Position numbers and translations under genes: made by a program. A stretch of 28,276 bases of DNA, from the IMG/VR virus record IMGVR_UViG_3300030333_002958, positions 1-28,276 of that record. One strand, 5' to 3'. Shown here piece after piece: positions 12,337-20,589 of this stretch (its first letter is position 1; each line of letters begins with the position of its first letter). A model generated the notes under the pieces. The model was not told the DNA's origin, did no database searches, and saw nothing but the letters and a program-made list of their open reading frames with translations. The stretch comes from a virus.

Positions 12337-14109
12337 ATGCTAAGATTTGCTCCACCATTTAGAGGAAGGTACATAGCCAGTATTAGTGGTGGTGCAACTG
12401 AAAGCATTGCCAGCATTGGGGTCGCTATCGGTGTTACATGTGCTGGGATAGTTACTCACGATGCATCCGCTACAGTTGCCGTGGAGATTACGACTACAGC
12501 AAGCGGACAGCAAACAGATCAACAGTATGACCGTTCAGCCAGTATATCAGTAACGATTGGGGTAACAGCCGACGGAGGTTTAACAACACAGACTCACACA
12601 GGTACAGCCTCTTGTCAGGTTAACCTTAGCGCAAGTGCGTCAGGGTTTAACATAAATACCCAAATACCTGATGAAACGAGCAACAATAACGTAATGACGT
12701 TGGTTGGCCCGTCGATTATAACAACTTCAGCGGTAGGCTCCAGAGCGTTAATGTTCGATGGATCAAATGATAATGCAACTGTTGACGATGCATCCTTGTG
12801 GTCAAGTACCTTTGGTGGGGCATTTAGTATCAGTTTGTGGTTAATGCCGCAAGACGGACAACCGACAACAAATCAAAATATTTTATATAACGACGCAACC
12901 ACTAGCTCAAATCATAAACTTGGGATTACCTTGGTCACTAACGGAAAGATAGGATTTTACTATTGGAACGATAACGCTGAAGGCGATCAAAGGTTTGTAA
13001 GTGGTTATACCGATACAGCAGTATTTAGCAATGGACCTGCATCTTCGTATAAACATATTGTAATCACAGCAAGTAGTAGTGGTGTATTAAAGTTTTACGA
13101 AAACGGAACCGAAAATACTCAAAGTAGTTTATCCGACCTTTATAATAGCGATTGGCCAGCTAACTCTACGCTTTATGTCGGAAGTACCGATATACCAAGT
13201 AATGTAAAATACTACGGAAAGTTAGATGACCTTAGTATTTGGAACACAGAGTTAACCAGCACTCAAGCATCTAACATCTACAACAGCGGTAACGGAACAG
13301 ACCTAACAGGTAGTAGCAACCTTGTCGGCTATTGGAAGATGGGAGACAGCAACAACCTAGAAGTTAGCCACTCAGGAACAGCAACAGTTTCCGTAGATGT
13401 TACAGCATCTGCTAGTGGCACTCACATCCAAAGTGACGAAAGCATTGTTGAAGGACTGTCAGGCAAACTCTGTTGGTTCGACGCTAACGACATTACTGGC
13501 TCCAGCAACGGTGACGCTCTTTCCAGTTGGCCTTCAAGACATGATAGTGGGGTGAGTGCATCTAACAGTACCTCGTCCACTCAGCCAATCTATAACACTA
13601 ACCAGGTCAATAGTCTACCAGCAGTTAATTTTGATGCTGACTACCTAGAAGTAGATTACGGAAGCAACACCTCACAACCTCTGACTGCGTTCATTGTGTG
13701 TGCGTATGACGTTACTAGTGGCGGCGGTAGCAACAATGCTATAGATGGTCGTGACAATCCTAGTGGTTATCGATCAGTAAACTTCTCAATGCGGTCAACA
13801 GGTTGGGGAAGTTACGCTGGATCGTCTTGGATGGCACCAGCAAGCGGCTCACCTGACACGAATTGGCATTATTTCACAGTCTATCTGGATGGTGCTTCTA
13901 GTTATGTACGTAAAGACGGAGCTAGTCACGCAACAGGTAGCCCAGGAACGCAAGGCACTAACGGACAGATTCTGGGGATGTGGAAAGGTAAGAACACCTC
14001 GTACTACATGAACGGTAAGATTGCTGAAGTGTTGATTTTTAGTGGCACACTTTCCGACACAAACCGCAACACCACTGAGAGTTACCTAAAGGACAAATAC
14101 AATCTCTAA
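12337..14109 (+). CDS. Tail appendage protein with two LamG-type domains
   Basis: A 590-residue beta-rich appendage, probably fibre-like and glycan-binding. Residues 25-106 contain four 16-residue repeats of the form A-[ST]-x-x-V...[AC]-x-G (starting at 25, 45, 68 and 91). A first LamG/concanavalin-like domain (about 110-340) has FDGSNDNATV, FSISLWLM, YKHIVITASSSGVLKFYENG and GKLDDLSIWNTELT. A fifth repeat (349-364) follows, then a second LamG-like domain (about 375-590) ending KIAEVLIFSGTLSDTNRNTT. The DNA of the first LamG is more A+T-rich than its surroundings, suggesting insertion by exchange. LamG domains bind carbohydrate, which suits host recognition. The start is weakly supported (AGTAGGA, 10 bases upstream). 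Confidence 0.75.
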   Translation: MLRFAPPFRGRYIASISGGATESIASIGVAIGVTCAGIVTHDASATVAVEITTTASGQQTDQQYDRSASISVTIGVTADGGLTTQTHTGTASCQVNLSASASGFNINTQIPDETSNNNVMTLVGPSIITTSAVGSRALMFDGSNDNATVDDASLWSSTFGGAFSISLWLMPQDGQPTTNQNILYNDATTSSNHKLGITLVTNGKIGFYYWNDNAEGDQRFVSGYTDTAVFSNGPASSYKHIVITASSSGVLKFYENGTENTQSSLSDLYNSDWPANSTLYVGSTDIPSNVKYYGKLDDLSIWNTELTSTQASNIYNSGNGTDLTGSSNLVGYWKMGDSNNLEVSHSGTATVSVDVTASASGTHIQSDESIVEGLSGKLCWFDANDITGSSNGDALSSWPSRHDSGVSASNSTSSTQPIYNTNQVNSLPAVNFDADYLEVDYGSNTSQPLTAFIVCAYDVTSGGGSNNAIDGRDNPSGYRSVNFSMRSTGWGSYAGSSWMAPASGSPDTNWHYFTVYLDGASSYVRKDGASHATGSPGTQGTNGQILGMWKGKNTSYYMNGKIAEVLIFSGTLSDTNRNTTESYLKDKYNL

Positions 14110-14363
14110 TGACTAAGCAATATCTACTGCTCGACACTGTTTCTGAATGGGACGCTGCCAATCAACAGGCTGAAGAGGCACTAGGTATACCCAACGCCAA
14201 TGCTACGCAGTACGCAGAACGTCACACCATAGATAACCCTGACCACGCTGACTACGGCAAACACATACTGCCCGTAACGGAGGAAGTAGCGCATCTGTTC
14301 AACGGGCAAACACTTTTAAACAATCCAGATGGTGAGTGGTACACCGATCCTGAAGGAATTTAA
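14109..14363 (+). CDS. Small appendage-associated protein, 84 aa
   Basis: An 84-residue acidic protein: a N-terminal strand-helix (YLLLDTVSEWDAANQQAEEA), a loop region with ERHTIDNPDHADYGKHILPV, and DGEWYTDPEGI at the end. It is coupled by TAATG to the LamG appendage gene and followed by a tail-fibre-type gene, so it may be a chaperone or small cap of the appendage. No family recognised. Confidence 0.55.
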   Translation: MTKQYLLLDTVSEWDAANQQAEEALGIPNANATQYAERHTIDNPDHADYGKHILPVTEEVAHLFNGQTLLNNPDGEWYTDPEGI

Positions 14364-14396
14364 CTAACACAACTATAAATAACAGGAGACATAATC

Positions 14397-14798
14397 ATGT
14401 CAGAAGCATCAGACTACGTAGAAAACCAGATACTTAACTGCTATCTGAATCAGACAAACATCACAGCACCGACTAACATCTATCTGGGGCTACATACTGC
14501 TGACCCAACCGATGCAGGAAGTGGTGCAGAATGCAGTGGGAGCGGATATGCTCGTGTTGAAATCACCGACAAGTTTAGCGCAGCAAGCGGAACAGGGGGC
14601 AGTATTTCTAGTAACGCTGACATAACAGGTTTCACCGCATCAGGTGGAGCTTGGGGGACGGTTACTCATATCGGTATTTATGACGCAAGCACCAGCGGCA
14701 ACCTCCTATTCCATACTGCCTTAGACAGTTCCGCTGCTGTTAATGATGGTGACTCATTTCAAATTTCAAGTGGCAACCTAACAGTAACCGTAGCATAA
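14397..14798 (+). CDS. Phage tail-fibre-type protein
   Basis: A 133-residue beta-rich protein. The pattern ENQILNCYLNQTNITAPTNI (9-28), YLGLHTADPTDAGSGAECSG and SGYARVEI is typical of a widespread phage protein annotated as tail fibre or minor tail protein, in which a short helix precedes Y-L-x-L-x-x-x-D-P-T and a GY-R strand. It has a very good Shine-Dalgarno (AGGAGA) in a leader nearly identical to that of the major capsid gene, suggesting many copies per virion. Confidence 0.65.
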   Translation: MSEASDYVENQILNCYLNQTNITAPTNIYLGLHTADPTDAGSGAECSGSGYARVEITDKFSAASGTGGSISSNADITGFTASGGAWGTVTHIGIYDASTSGNLLFHTALDSSAAVNDGDSFQISSGNLTVTVA

Positions 14799-14995
14799 TG
14801 GAACTCAACCTACAGACTATCATGCTGGCAGTGACATCTAGTATTGCTGCTGCTAGTGCAATTGCCGCTATTACCCCAACCCCCAAAGATGACCAGTTCG
14901 TTGATGGGGCAAAGCGTTGGGTGAGTAAAGCGTATCGTATCCTCGACCTCCTTGCGCTCAATGTGGGAAAGGCCAAGCAGACTGGAAAGAAGTAG
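14798..14995 (+). CDS. Small membrane protein, holin candidate
   Basis: A 65-residue protein with an Ala/Ile-rich hydrophobic segment (TIMLAVTSSIAAASAIAAIT, about 7-26), then TPTPKDD and a basic amphipathic helix (KAYRILDLLALNVGKAKQTG). Similar small proteins with T-P-T-P-K-D-D between a membrane helix and a basic helix are common near phage lysis genes. Coupled to the previous gene by TAATG. No lysozyme gene is adjacent. Role in lysis is inferred. Confidence 0.55.
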   Translation: MELNLQTIMLAVTSSIAAASAIAAITPTPKDDQFVDGAKRWVSKAYRILDLLALNVGKAKQTGKK

Positions 14996-14996
14996 T

Positions 14997-15137
14997 ATGC
15001 GTGACGCAATAGTAGGTGTTACCGGCACGGCGGCCTCATTTGGACTAGGTGAACTAAACCTTATTGTGGGTATCGCTGCTGGGCTACTTACGTGCGTTTA
15101 CATGTTACTATCTATAGCAAAGGAGCATCGCAAATGA
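14997..15137 (+). CDS. Small membrane protein, 46 aa, holin-like
   Basis: 46 residues from ATG 14997: M-R-D-A-I-V-G-V-T-G..., with a hydrophobic stretch LNLIVGIAAGLLTCVYMLLS (about 20-39) and a charged end (IAKEHRK). Lies between the other small membrane protein and a lipoprotein; its stop overlaps the next start (ATGATG/TGA at 15134-15139). An in-frame ATG at 14952 would overlap the previous gene and is less likely. Together the three look like a lysis or membrane module. Confidence 0.6.
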   Translation: MRDAIVGVTGTAASFGLGELNLIVGIAAGLLTCVYMLLSIAKEHRK

Positions 15138-15394
15138 TGTTACGCGAACAGATCGCAGCAATGGCTTTAGCGTGCCTACTAGCATTATTTATCGCTACAT
15201 GTTTACTGCTACAGTCTGGTTGTATGTCCAGTAGGGGCGTTGAAGAAATGAACTTTAGCATTCCTGCGGTTTTTCAATTTGAGATGGAGTTTAATGACGA
15301 GCAATCGACGGCTCTAGATGTTGGCTCACCTCTGGGGTTTGACGGTCTACCACTGCTCGCTCCAGCAAAAGATAATGTAGTACCCGTAAAATGA
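15134..15394 (+). CDS. Small lipoprotein
   Basis: 86 residues from ATG 15134. The signal peptide MALACLLALFIATCLLLQSG is followed by Cys, giving a lipobox L-Q-S-G-C. The short mature part (CMSSRGVEEMNFSIPAVFQF...) ends with a Pro/Leu-rich tail. Lipidation implies the protein is membrane-anchored in a diderm host. A small phage lipoprotein next to holin candidates fits an outer-membrane spanin, or a superinfection-exclusion lipoprotein. Its stop overlaps the nozzle gene start (ATGA). Confidence 0.7.
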   Translation: MMLREQIAAMALACLLALFIATCLLLQSGCMSSRGVEEMNFSIPAVFQFEMEFNDEQSTALDVGSPLGFDGLPLLAPAKDNVVPVK

Positions 15395-17067
15395 GCAGAT
15401 ACAGACAGATATTCTCACTAGATGATCCTATCCAGGAAGACGGTGACAATGGATTCATCGGATTTAATAGTAGAGAGAACTCAGAGACATTACCTCCTGG
15501 GGTGCTATCTGCTGCCGGCAATATGCGTTTTGATCGTAAGGTCGCACAGGTACGCAAGGGACTCGATAAACAGACCAACGCAATTGACTTCGGTACTGAC
15601 AGACCACCACTGAAGTTATCGTTTACGTTAGATAGCAATGCGATACTGGGAGGAACAGGGGGCATACGCAGCAGTAACCTTGTTATGGACTCTACTGGTA
15701 ATGAGTATATTGCGCTAATACTGGGAGACAAACTCTCGTTATTTCAGGACGGTGCATCTTCATTGATAAACATTGCCTATCCTTCTGGGACCACAATAGA
15801 CGTAAATGCCAGACCTAGGTTAGTGCAGTGCTTGAATCGTTTGTTTCTTTTCAGGGGTCAGTCAAATCCTGTCTTGGTTAAAAGTGACGTAGGTGGGTTA
15901 GACTTTAGGGAGACACTGACATTGCCGTTTACCTTATCTGCTCAACTTTCTGGGGACGCTGACTTCATCCAGAACAACAATGTGCCGGCAGGAGATATGG
16001 CTATTGCATTTCGTAATAGGTTAGTGGTGGTTAAGGATGATTACACCCTAGCATTTAGCGACCTGCTAGACCCTCTTACGTTTGATGCTGCCAATGAGTT
16101 TACATTTAACAAAGGAGACCAAGATCCGATTGTAAGCATTGCGCCATTTAGCGAAAACCAAATTATAGTATTTAAGCGGCACAGCATACACCTAATTACC
16201 AACGTAGATGTAGTAGACAGTAGTGGGGTTATGCAGTCATCGGTGTACGAAATTACCAGACAGCACGGACTGATTGCTAGGGACAGTGTAGCGCAGATCG
16301 GAGACCAAGTATTCTATTTATCCGACAATGGTGTGCATAGCCTGACCACGGGAATAAATGCAAACGCAAGCACATCCACGCCAGTTGCACTACTAAAGGT
16401 ACGCAATGAACCACTCTCTGCTACCATCGACCCAGATATACAGAACATAAACTTTACGGCAGCGCAGGATAATGCCCACGGGGTTTACCACAATAATCGC
16501 TACTACCTAGCTGTACCTACTGGAAGTAACACGCAGAACGACAGCCTGTATATTTACAACACACTGAATGCAGCATGGGAGTCTATTGATACATTTCCTA
16601 GTAGCACATACCTAGATCGACTTATTGTCATGCGTAAGAACGGAGTAGGTAGGCTGTACGCTACATCTCAAGATGGTGAAGTTTGGCTAACGGAGGAAAA
16701 AGACTTTGATGAAGTTGGTAGCGTAGGTAACGAAACGCAAACACCCATAGCAGGTACACTTACTACACGCAGGTACACTCTTCAGAATATCGACATCAAA
16801 CGCTGGCACTACGGTATGCTTAACTGGGAATCCACTACCTCATCGGATACAGTAAAGGTCACGGTCAATACACAGAACCCAGATAGCACAGAGGATATTC
16901 TGACCACCAGTAAAAGCACAGGAGACTTTACCAACAGATTTAGCCTTGGCCGAAAAAGAGGCTATGGACTTGAACTTAAATTGACAACATCAGCAGGGAG
17001 ACCCAAAATACGTTCGTTGGTTGCGAGTGGTAGGGTTAACCTACGCAGTTACACGGAGACAGTATAA
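15391..17067 (+). CDS. Tail nozzle / stabilisation protein
   Basis: A 558-residue beta-rich protein with repeated blade-like units: RLVQCLNRLFLFRGQSNPVL, AIAFRNRLVVVKDDYTLAFS, IVSIAPFSENQIIVFKRHSI, VAQIGDQVFYLSDNGVHSL and HNNRYYLAVPTG. Spacing and alternation of R-L-[FV]-V-style strands with D-x-x-x-x-F-S turns match the beta-propeller seen in podovirus nozzle proteins (P22 gp10, T7 gp12), which close the tail and bind fibres. The C-terminal part (TTRRYTLQNIDIKRWHYGML onward) is a separate beta-domain. Starts on an ATGA overlap. Confidence 0.7.
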   Translation: MSRYRQIFSLDDPIQEDGDNGFIGFNSRENSETLPPGVLSAAGNMRFDRKVAQVRKGLDKQTNAIDFGTDRPPLKLSFTLDSNAILGGTGGIRSSNLVMDSTGNEYIALILGDKLSLFQDGASSLINIAYPSGTTIDVNARPRLVQCLNRLFLFRGQSNPVLVKSDVGGLDFRETLTLPFTLSAQLSGDADFIQNNNVPAGDMAIAFRNRLVVVKDDYTLAFSDLLDPLTFDAANEFTFNKGDQDPIVSIAPFSENQIIVFKRHSIHLITNVDVVDSSGVMQSSVYEITRQHGLIARDSVAQIGDQVFYLSDNGVHSLTTGINANASTSTPVALLKVRNEPLSATIDPDIQNINFTAAQDNAHGVYHNNRYYLAVPTGSNTQNDSLYIYNTLNAAWESIDTFPSSTYLDRLIVMRKNGVGRLYATSQDGEVWLTEEKDFDEVGSVGNETQTPIAGTLTTRRYTLQNIDIKRWHYGMLNWESTTSSDTVKVTVNTQNPDSTEDILTTSKSTGDFTNRFSLGRKRGYGLELKLTTSAGRPKIRSLVASGRVNLRSYTETV

Positions 17068-17663
17068 TGGCACTCGCAATAAACACACCATACGCAGACG
17101 GAGATACCGTTACGCACACCAACCTCAATGCCCTAGTTACAGAGGCAGGGGACGGAGCAGCAACTTTTAATGCCTCACAGGGCAGTCACGATTTTGTGGT
17201 TAAGTCTGCTGGTAACGCTAACATGCTAAAGGTCGATGGCACTAACAATCGGGTTGTTATCGGAGGTTCTGCACCTGGAGATAGTGTATACAACTCTGCT
17301 GCATGTACTGTAACAGGGAGTAGTTCTAGTACGATTTTATTTGTTGAAAATACTAGTAGTACCTCTACGGACGATGCTACAGTTACAATAAAAGCAAATG
17401 GTGATGCGACTGTACACCTACATGATGCTACTGCCACCGCAGATCGTGGTCGATATAACGTAGCATCCCTTAACGGAAACTTGGAGTTTGGAAGTGTAGC
17501 AGATACTGGAAGTAGTAATCCTGCTGGACTAGTATTGATGCGTCTAACTCGAAACTCTGACGGCACTAAATCAATCATTAATGTAGCAAACGTACCGACT
17601 AGCGCATCTGGGTTATCAACGGGAGACATATACAGCGACAGTGGTACGCTAAAGATTGCCTAA
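17067..17663 (+). CDS. Tail fibre / spike-like protein
   Basis: A 198-residue Thr/Ser/Gly/Asn-rich beta protein: INTPYADGDTVTHTNLNALV near the start and NVPTSASGLSTGDIYSDSGT at the C-terminus, followed by L-K-I-A. That ending is common to phage tail fibre and needle proteins. No enzymatic motif is seen. TAATG overlap with the nozzle gene and with the next small gene. Probably a short tail fibre attached to the nozzle. Confidence 0.65.
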   Translation: MALAINTPYADGDTVTHTNLNALVTEAGDGAATFNASQGSHDFVVKSAGNANMLKVDGTNNRVVIGGSAPGDSVYNSAACTVTGSSSSTILFVENTSSTSTDDATVTIKANGDATVHLHDATATADRGRYNVASLNGNLEFGSVADTGSSNPAGLVLMRLTRNSDGTKSIINVANVPTSASGLSTGDIYSDSGTLKIA

Positions 17664-17842
17664 TGCAGGAACTAATTACCAAGCGTCTAGCAGAATACCA
17701 ACAGGGACTAGAAGAAGCTAAAGCACAGGTACAACGCTACATAGGAGCCATAGCAGTATTAAACGAACTCAATGCTAAACTTAATGACAGAAGCGAGGAG
17801 CCTATATCAGAAGATGGGCTACCCGATGAGTCTGGAGCATGA
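17663..17842 (+). CDS. Coiled-coil micro-protein, 59 aa
   Basis: 59 residues from ATG 17663 (TAATG with the previous stop): MQELITKRLAEYQQGLEEAK with a continuous heptad pattern to about residue 42, then an acidic tail (SEEPISEDGLPDESGA). Such short helical proteins occur beside internal virion proteins in many phages; no function is known to me. It overlaps the next gene by about 28 bases. Confidence 0.65.
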   Translation: MQELITKRLAEYQQGLEEAKAQVQRYIGAIAVLNELNAKLNDRSEEPISEDGLPDESGA

Positions 17843-18131
17843 CATTGCGGACTATCTGCAACAAGGCTACATGATTCGTACACCTGACTTCCTAGTGCTA
17901 GGCAAACCAGTTAAACTATTTACGACCACCGAACCGCACGACCAATGGGATACAGTTGGGGCAGACGCATGGTATATTAAACTACTAGTGGGATCACTTA
18001 GCGCATTGCTAGACATGGTTCCGTACCCACTGCCATTTGTGTGCTTTGAAAGGTGGGCTAGGGGAGTCAGACACTTAAAGACATATTCATTTAAACGAGT
18101 AAAGGAAATCGCATGGGCCGCCCAAAAATAA
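17814..18131 (+). CDS. Unknown conserved-looking phage protein, about 105 aa
   Basis: From ATG 17814 (MGYPMSLEHDIADYLQQGYM); ATG 17826 and ATG 17772 are alternatives. Features: YMIRTPDFLVLGKPV, DAWYIKLLVGSLSALLDMVP and YPLPFVCFERWARGVRHLKT. The P-Y-P-L-P-x-V-x-F-E-R string and the preceding W-[YF]-x-x-x-x-x-G pattern recur in small proteins encoded beside internal virion proteins of other phages. No function assigned. Overlaps both neighbours. Confidence 0.6.
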   Translation: MGYPMSLEHDIADYLQQGYMIRTPDFLVLGKPVKLFTTTEPHDQWDTVGADAWYIKLLVGSLSALLDMVPYPLPFVCFERWARGVRHLKTYSFKRVKEIAWAAQK

Positions 18132-19144
18132 ACGTACCTAAGCAAGAGTCATACGGTGAAGCATACCGCAGTGGTCTTGAAGCACAAATAGAGTTAGCAC
18201 CTGAGTTAATGGCATCTGAGCGTGAGTTCAGGCCGCAACAACAACAGTTAGACATCGACCTGCTACGATCTGCACTATACGGATCAGACGGTCAGGCTGG
18301 CTTGCTGGATATGTACGGTGGTGCAGGTGCTGGTGCTAGAGCGCAAGAAGTCGGCATGGGTCAGTACTCCAGAGAGCAAGCTGCTGCTGACAAGAGAGCG
18401 CAAGTTGAGGGAGACATGGCACTAGTCAGAGAGTATGGCGCAGAAGCCAGAGATGCATTTAGGGAATCTAACCCACTAATGGAAGCCCTTGAGCGTGACG
18501 CTATGCAGTCCCTAGATAACCAGGGTAGACTTAGTGACCAGCAAAGACGCGAAATCTCACAACCACTACTGGCTCAATACACTGCCGCTGGAAGGTCATT
18601 TGATAACGCCGCTGCACAGGACTTATTCCGTAGGACAGACGATGTTCGCAATAAACGGTTAATGCAAGCAAGGGGATACGGCACACAAGTAGCGGGTATG
18701 CGGCAACAGTACGATCCGTTTATGGCAATTCTAGGCCGGCAAGGAGCAGGAAATCGAATTTACGGTCAGCAGATGGGCATGGCAGGAGGACTAAACCAAG
18801 GGCCATTCTTTAATCCAGAAGCAGGAGTTGGGTACACTGGTCAGGCTTATGCAAATTTAGTCAACTTAAGAGGCGCAGAAGCATCGGCACAGGCACAGTA
18901 TGCGGCAGGTATGGCAAGCGGCATAGGTAGTGCAGTCGGTGGCATCTTCTGTTGGGTAGCCCGTGAAGTATATGGAGAGACTAACCCTAAGTGGGTACAG
19001 TTTCGCAAATGGATGATAGATAAGGCTCCAATATGGTTCGTCAGACTCTACATCAAATACGGAGAAGGGTTTGCTAACTACATCAGCACTAAACCAAGAC
19101 TTAAAAACCTAATCCGCAACTGGATGGACAGGAGGATAGCATAA
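18113..19144 (+). CDS. Internal virion protein (CWVAREVYG type)
   Basis: A 343-residue protein. A Gln/Ala-rich helical body (about 20-225) is followed by a Gly/Ala-rich hydrophobic stretch (GMASGIGSAVGGI, about 266-278). Then comes a distinct C-terminal module starting C-W-V-A-R-E-V-Y-G (280-288), with RKWMIDKAPIWFVRLYIKYG and a final NLIRNWMDRR. I recognise this last module from putative ejection proteins in many podovirus-like genomes. By analogy with T7 gp14 it may leave the head with DNA and enter the host envelope (inference). First of three large proteins after the tail genes. TAATG with the next gene. Confidence 0.65.
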   Translation: MGRPKINVPKQESYGEAYRSGLEAQIELAPELMASEREFRPQQQQLDIDLLRSALYGSDGQAGLLDMYGGAGAGARAQEVGMGQYSREQAAADKRAQVEGDMALVREYGAEARDAFRESNPLMEALERDAMQSLDNQGRLSDQQRREISQPLLAQYTAAGRSFDNAAAQDLFRRTDDVRNKRLMQARGYGTQVAGMRQQYDPFMAILGRQGAGNRIYGQQMGMAGGLNQGPFFNPEAGVGYTGQAYANLVNLRGAEASAQAQYAAGMASGIGSAVGGIFCWVAREVYGETNPKWVQFRKWMIDKAPIWFVRLYIKYGEGFANYISTKPRLKNLIRNWMDRRIA

Positions 19145-20589
19145 TGGCAATGTTCAGAAATGTAAACCTAGCACCGATAGACACTTCTGGTTTTGAGCGA
19201 GCGGGTGCTGCCTATGGACAGATGTTCCAGAACTTAGGTAACACGATTGCGGAAACCATCCAGAAAGTTGAGAAGAAAAAGCAGCAGAAGGTGGCTTCCG
19301 AGGCAATCCAGCAGGACTACGGTGTTTCAAAGGAGGTTGCTGACGCTATGGCTCGGCAGGACAACATTCTCGCATTTCACCAGTTTACCAAGCAGCAGCA
19401 GTTAGCCCAAGACCAGTTGGATGAAGCCAAGCGCATGGGGCAGGCACGTAGGGATTTGATTGACATGCAGGTTGATCAGGGCAGGCAGGCGATAGACCAA
19501 GCGGAGCGGACATTTGATCTTAGCCTTGAGCAGTTGGAAACTGGAATTGCCAAAGATGAAGCAACTATCGCCAGCATCTTATCTCAAACTGATAGAGCCG
19601 AGAAAAAACTACCTAGGGAACTTGATAAACTAGATGCAGAAATAGCAGCGACTGAGGCTGGCACAAAAGCGACAATTGCCGGAACAGAACTGAAGAATAG
19701 GTATTTTGAACTAGCGCAAAGCAGGGAAGATCGTGAGGCAAAGTACCAGAAGTTTAATCAAGATGTTACTCAGCAAAGGCTAGATATAGAGCAGCAACTA
19801 GCAGACAACACTCTTACGGATTCCAAGTCGCGCAGGGAGTTAGAGGCTAAACGTCTAGACCTCCAAGCCAATGCGTTTGCTTTCGACCAGATGTTCAGAA
19901 GCCGAGAGCAGTTTGAGGATAAAAGGCAGTTTGATTTAACGCATAGTCGCTTGGCAAATCAGTTTAAGAAAGAAATGCGGATCAAGAGGAAGCAATTAGA
20001 CCAATCTGAAAGACAATTAGTTGCTGCAATTAAATCAGGCAAAGTTGGTAATGACCTTAAAAGGGCGCAGACAAAACACTACGAAGCACTAGCCGCAGCA
20101 GGACCATCAGTAAGCAGTAGTGAGTTTGAAAGAATTGTGAACAAGGCTGGATTCTCTCCAGAACAAGTTGACGAACTCTACAAAGATCGCGCCTTACAAC
20201 TGGCTGGAGCGGATAAAGCCCCGACAGCACAAGAAGTAGCTAAATTGGTAGGTGGATACAAACCCAATGGAATACATACTATTGAGACGATCTCTGGGTT
20301 GTTAAGTGAAGCAAATGCTGGTGGTGAACTCAATGACGAACCCATTAGGATTAAAGAGGAAAACGGGCAGAAGTTTATTGTGGTTACTGATAGTGAGGCT
20401 AGGGAAAGCAAAATCACAATCACCCCTGATGTTGAAAAACAGGTAGATATTTTCAGAGAGAACACCATGCGTGCAATTGCTCCTGATCCTGGTCAACCTT
20501 CAGTATCTGCACCAACAATGACAGATGAGGAATACGGGGCCGCAATTGACGCAGAGTTCAGAAAAAATGGCAATAAAAGCAACAGATAG
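19144..20589 (+). CDS. Internal virion coiled-coil protein
   Basis: A 481-residue protein, almost entirely helical and coiled-coil from about 45 to 310 (Gln/Glu/Lys/Ala-rich, e.g. VEKKKQQKVASEAIQQDYGV and RRELEAKRLDLQANAFAFDQ). The second part (about 320-445) is a more mixed domain. Long helical Q/E-rich proteins between a gp14-like and a giant ejection protein match T7 gp15 in gene order and composition. Probably part of the ejectosome. The next gene begins 23 bases before its stop. Confidence 0.6.
   Translation: MAMFRNVNLAPIDTSGFERAGAAYGQMFQNLGNTIAETIQKVEKKKQQKVASEAIQQDYGVSKEVADAMARQDNILAFHQFTKQQQLAQDQLDEAKRMGQARRDLIDMQVDQGRQAIDQAERTFDLSLEQLETGIAKDEATIASILSQTDRAEKKLPRELDKLDAEIAATEAGTKATIAGTELKNRYFELAQSREDREAKYQKFNQDVTQQRLDIEQQLADNTLTDSKSRRELEAKRLDLQANAFAFDQMFRSREQFEDKRQFDLTHSRLANQFKKEMRIKRKQLDQSERQLVAAIKSGKVGNDLKRAQTKHYEALAAAGPSVSSSEFERIVNKAGFSPEQVDELYKDRALQLAGADKAPTAQEVAKLVGGYKPNGIHTIETISGLLSEANAGGELNDEPIRIKEENGQKFIVVTDSEARESKITITPDVEKQVDIFRENTMRAIAPDPGQPSVSAPTMTDEEYGAAIDAEFRKNGNKSNR

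Noticed and set aside
14374-14381. TATAAATA, identical to a T4 late promoter core
   Set aside because: The transcript would begin at about the Shine-Dalgarno of the following gene, leaving almost no leader; there is no companion evidence for a T4-type late sigma.
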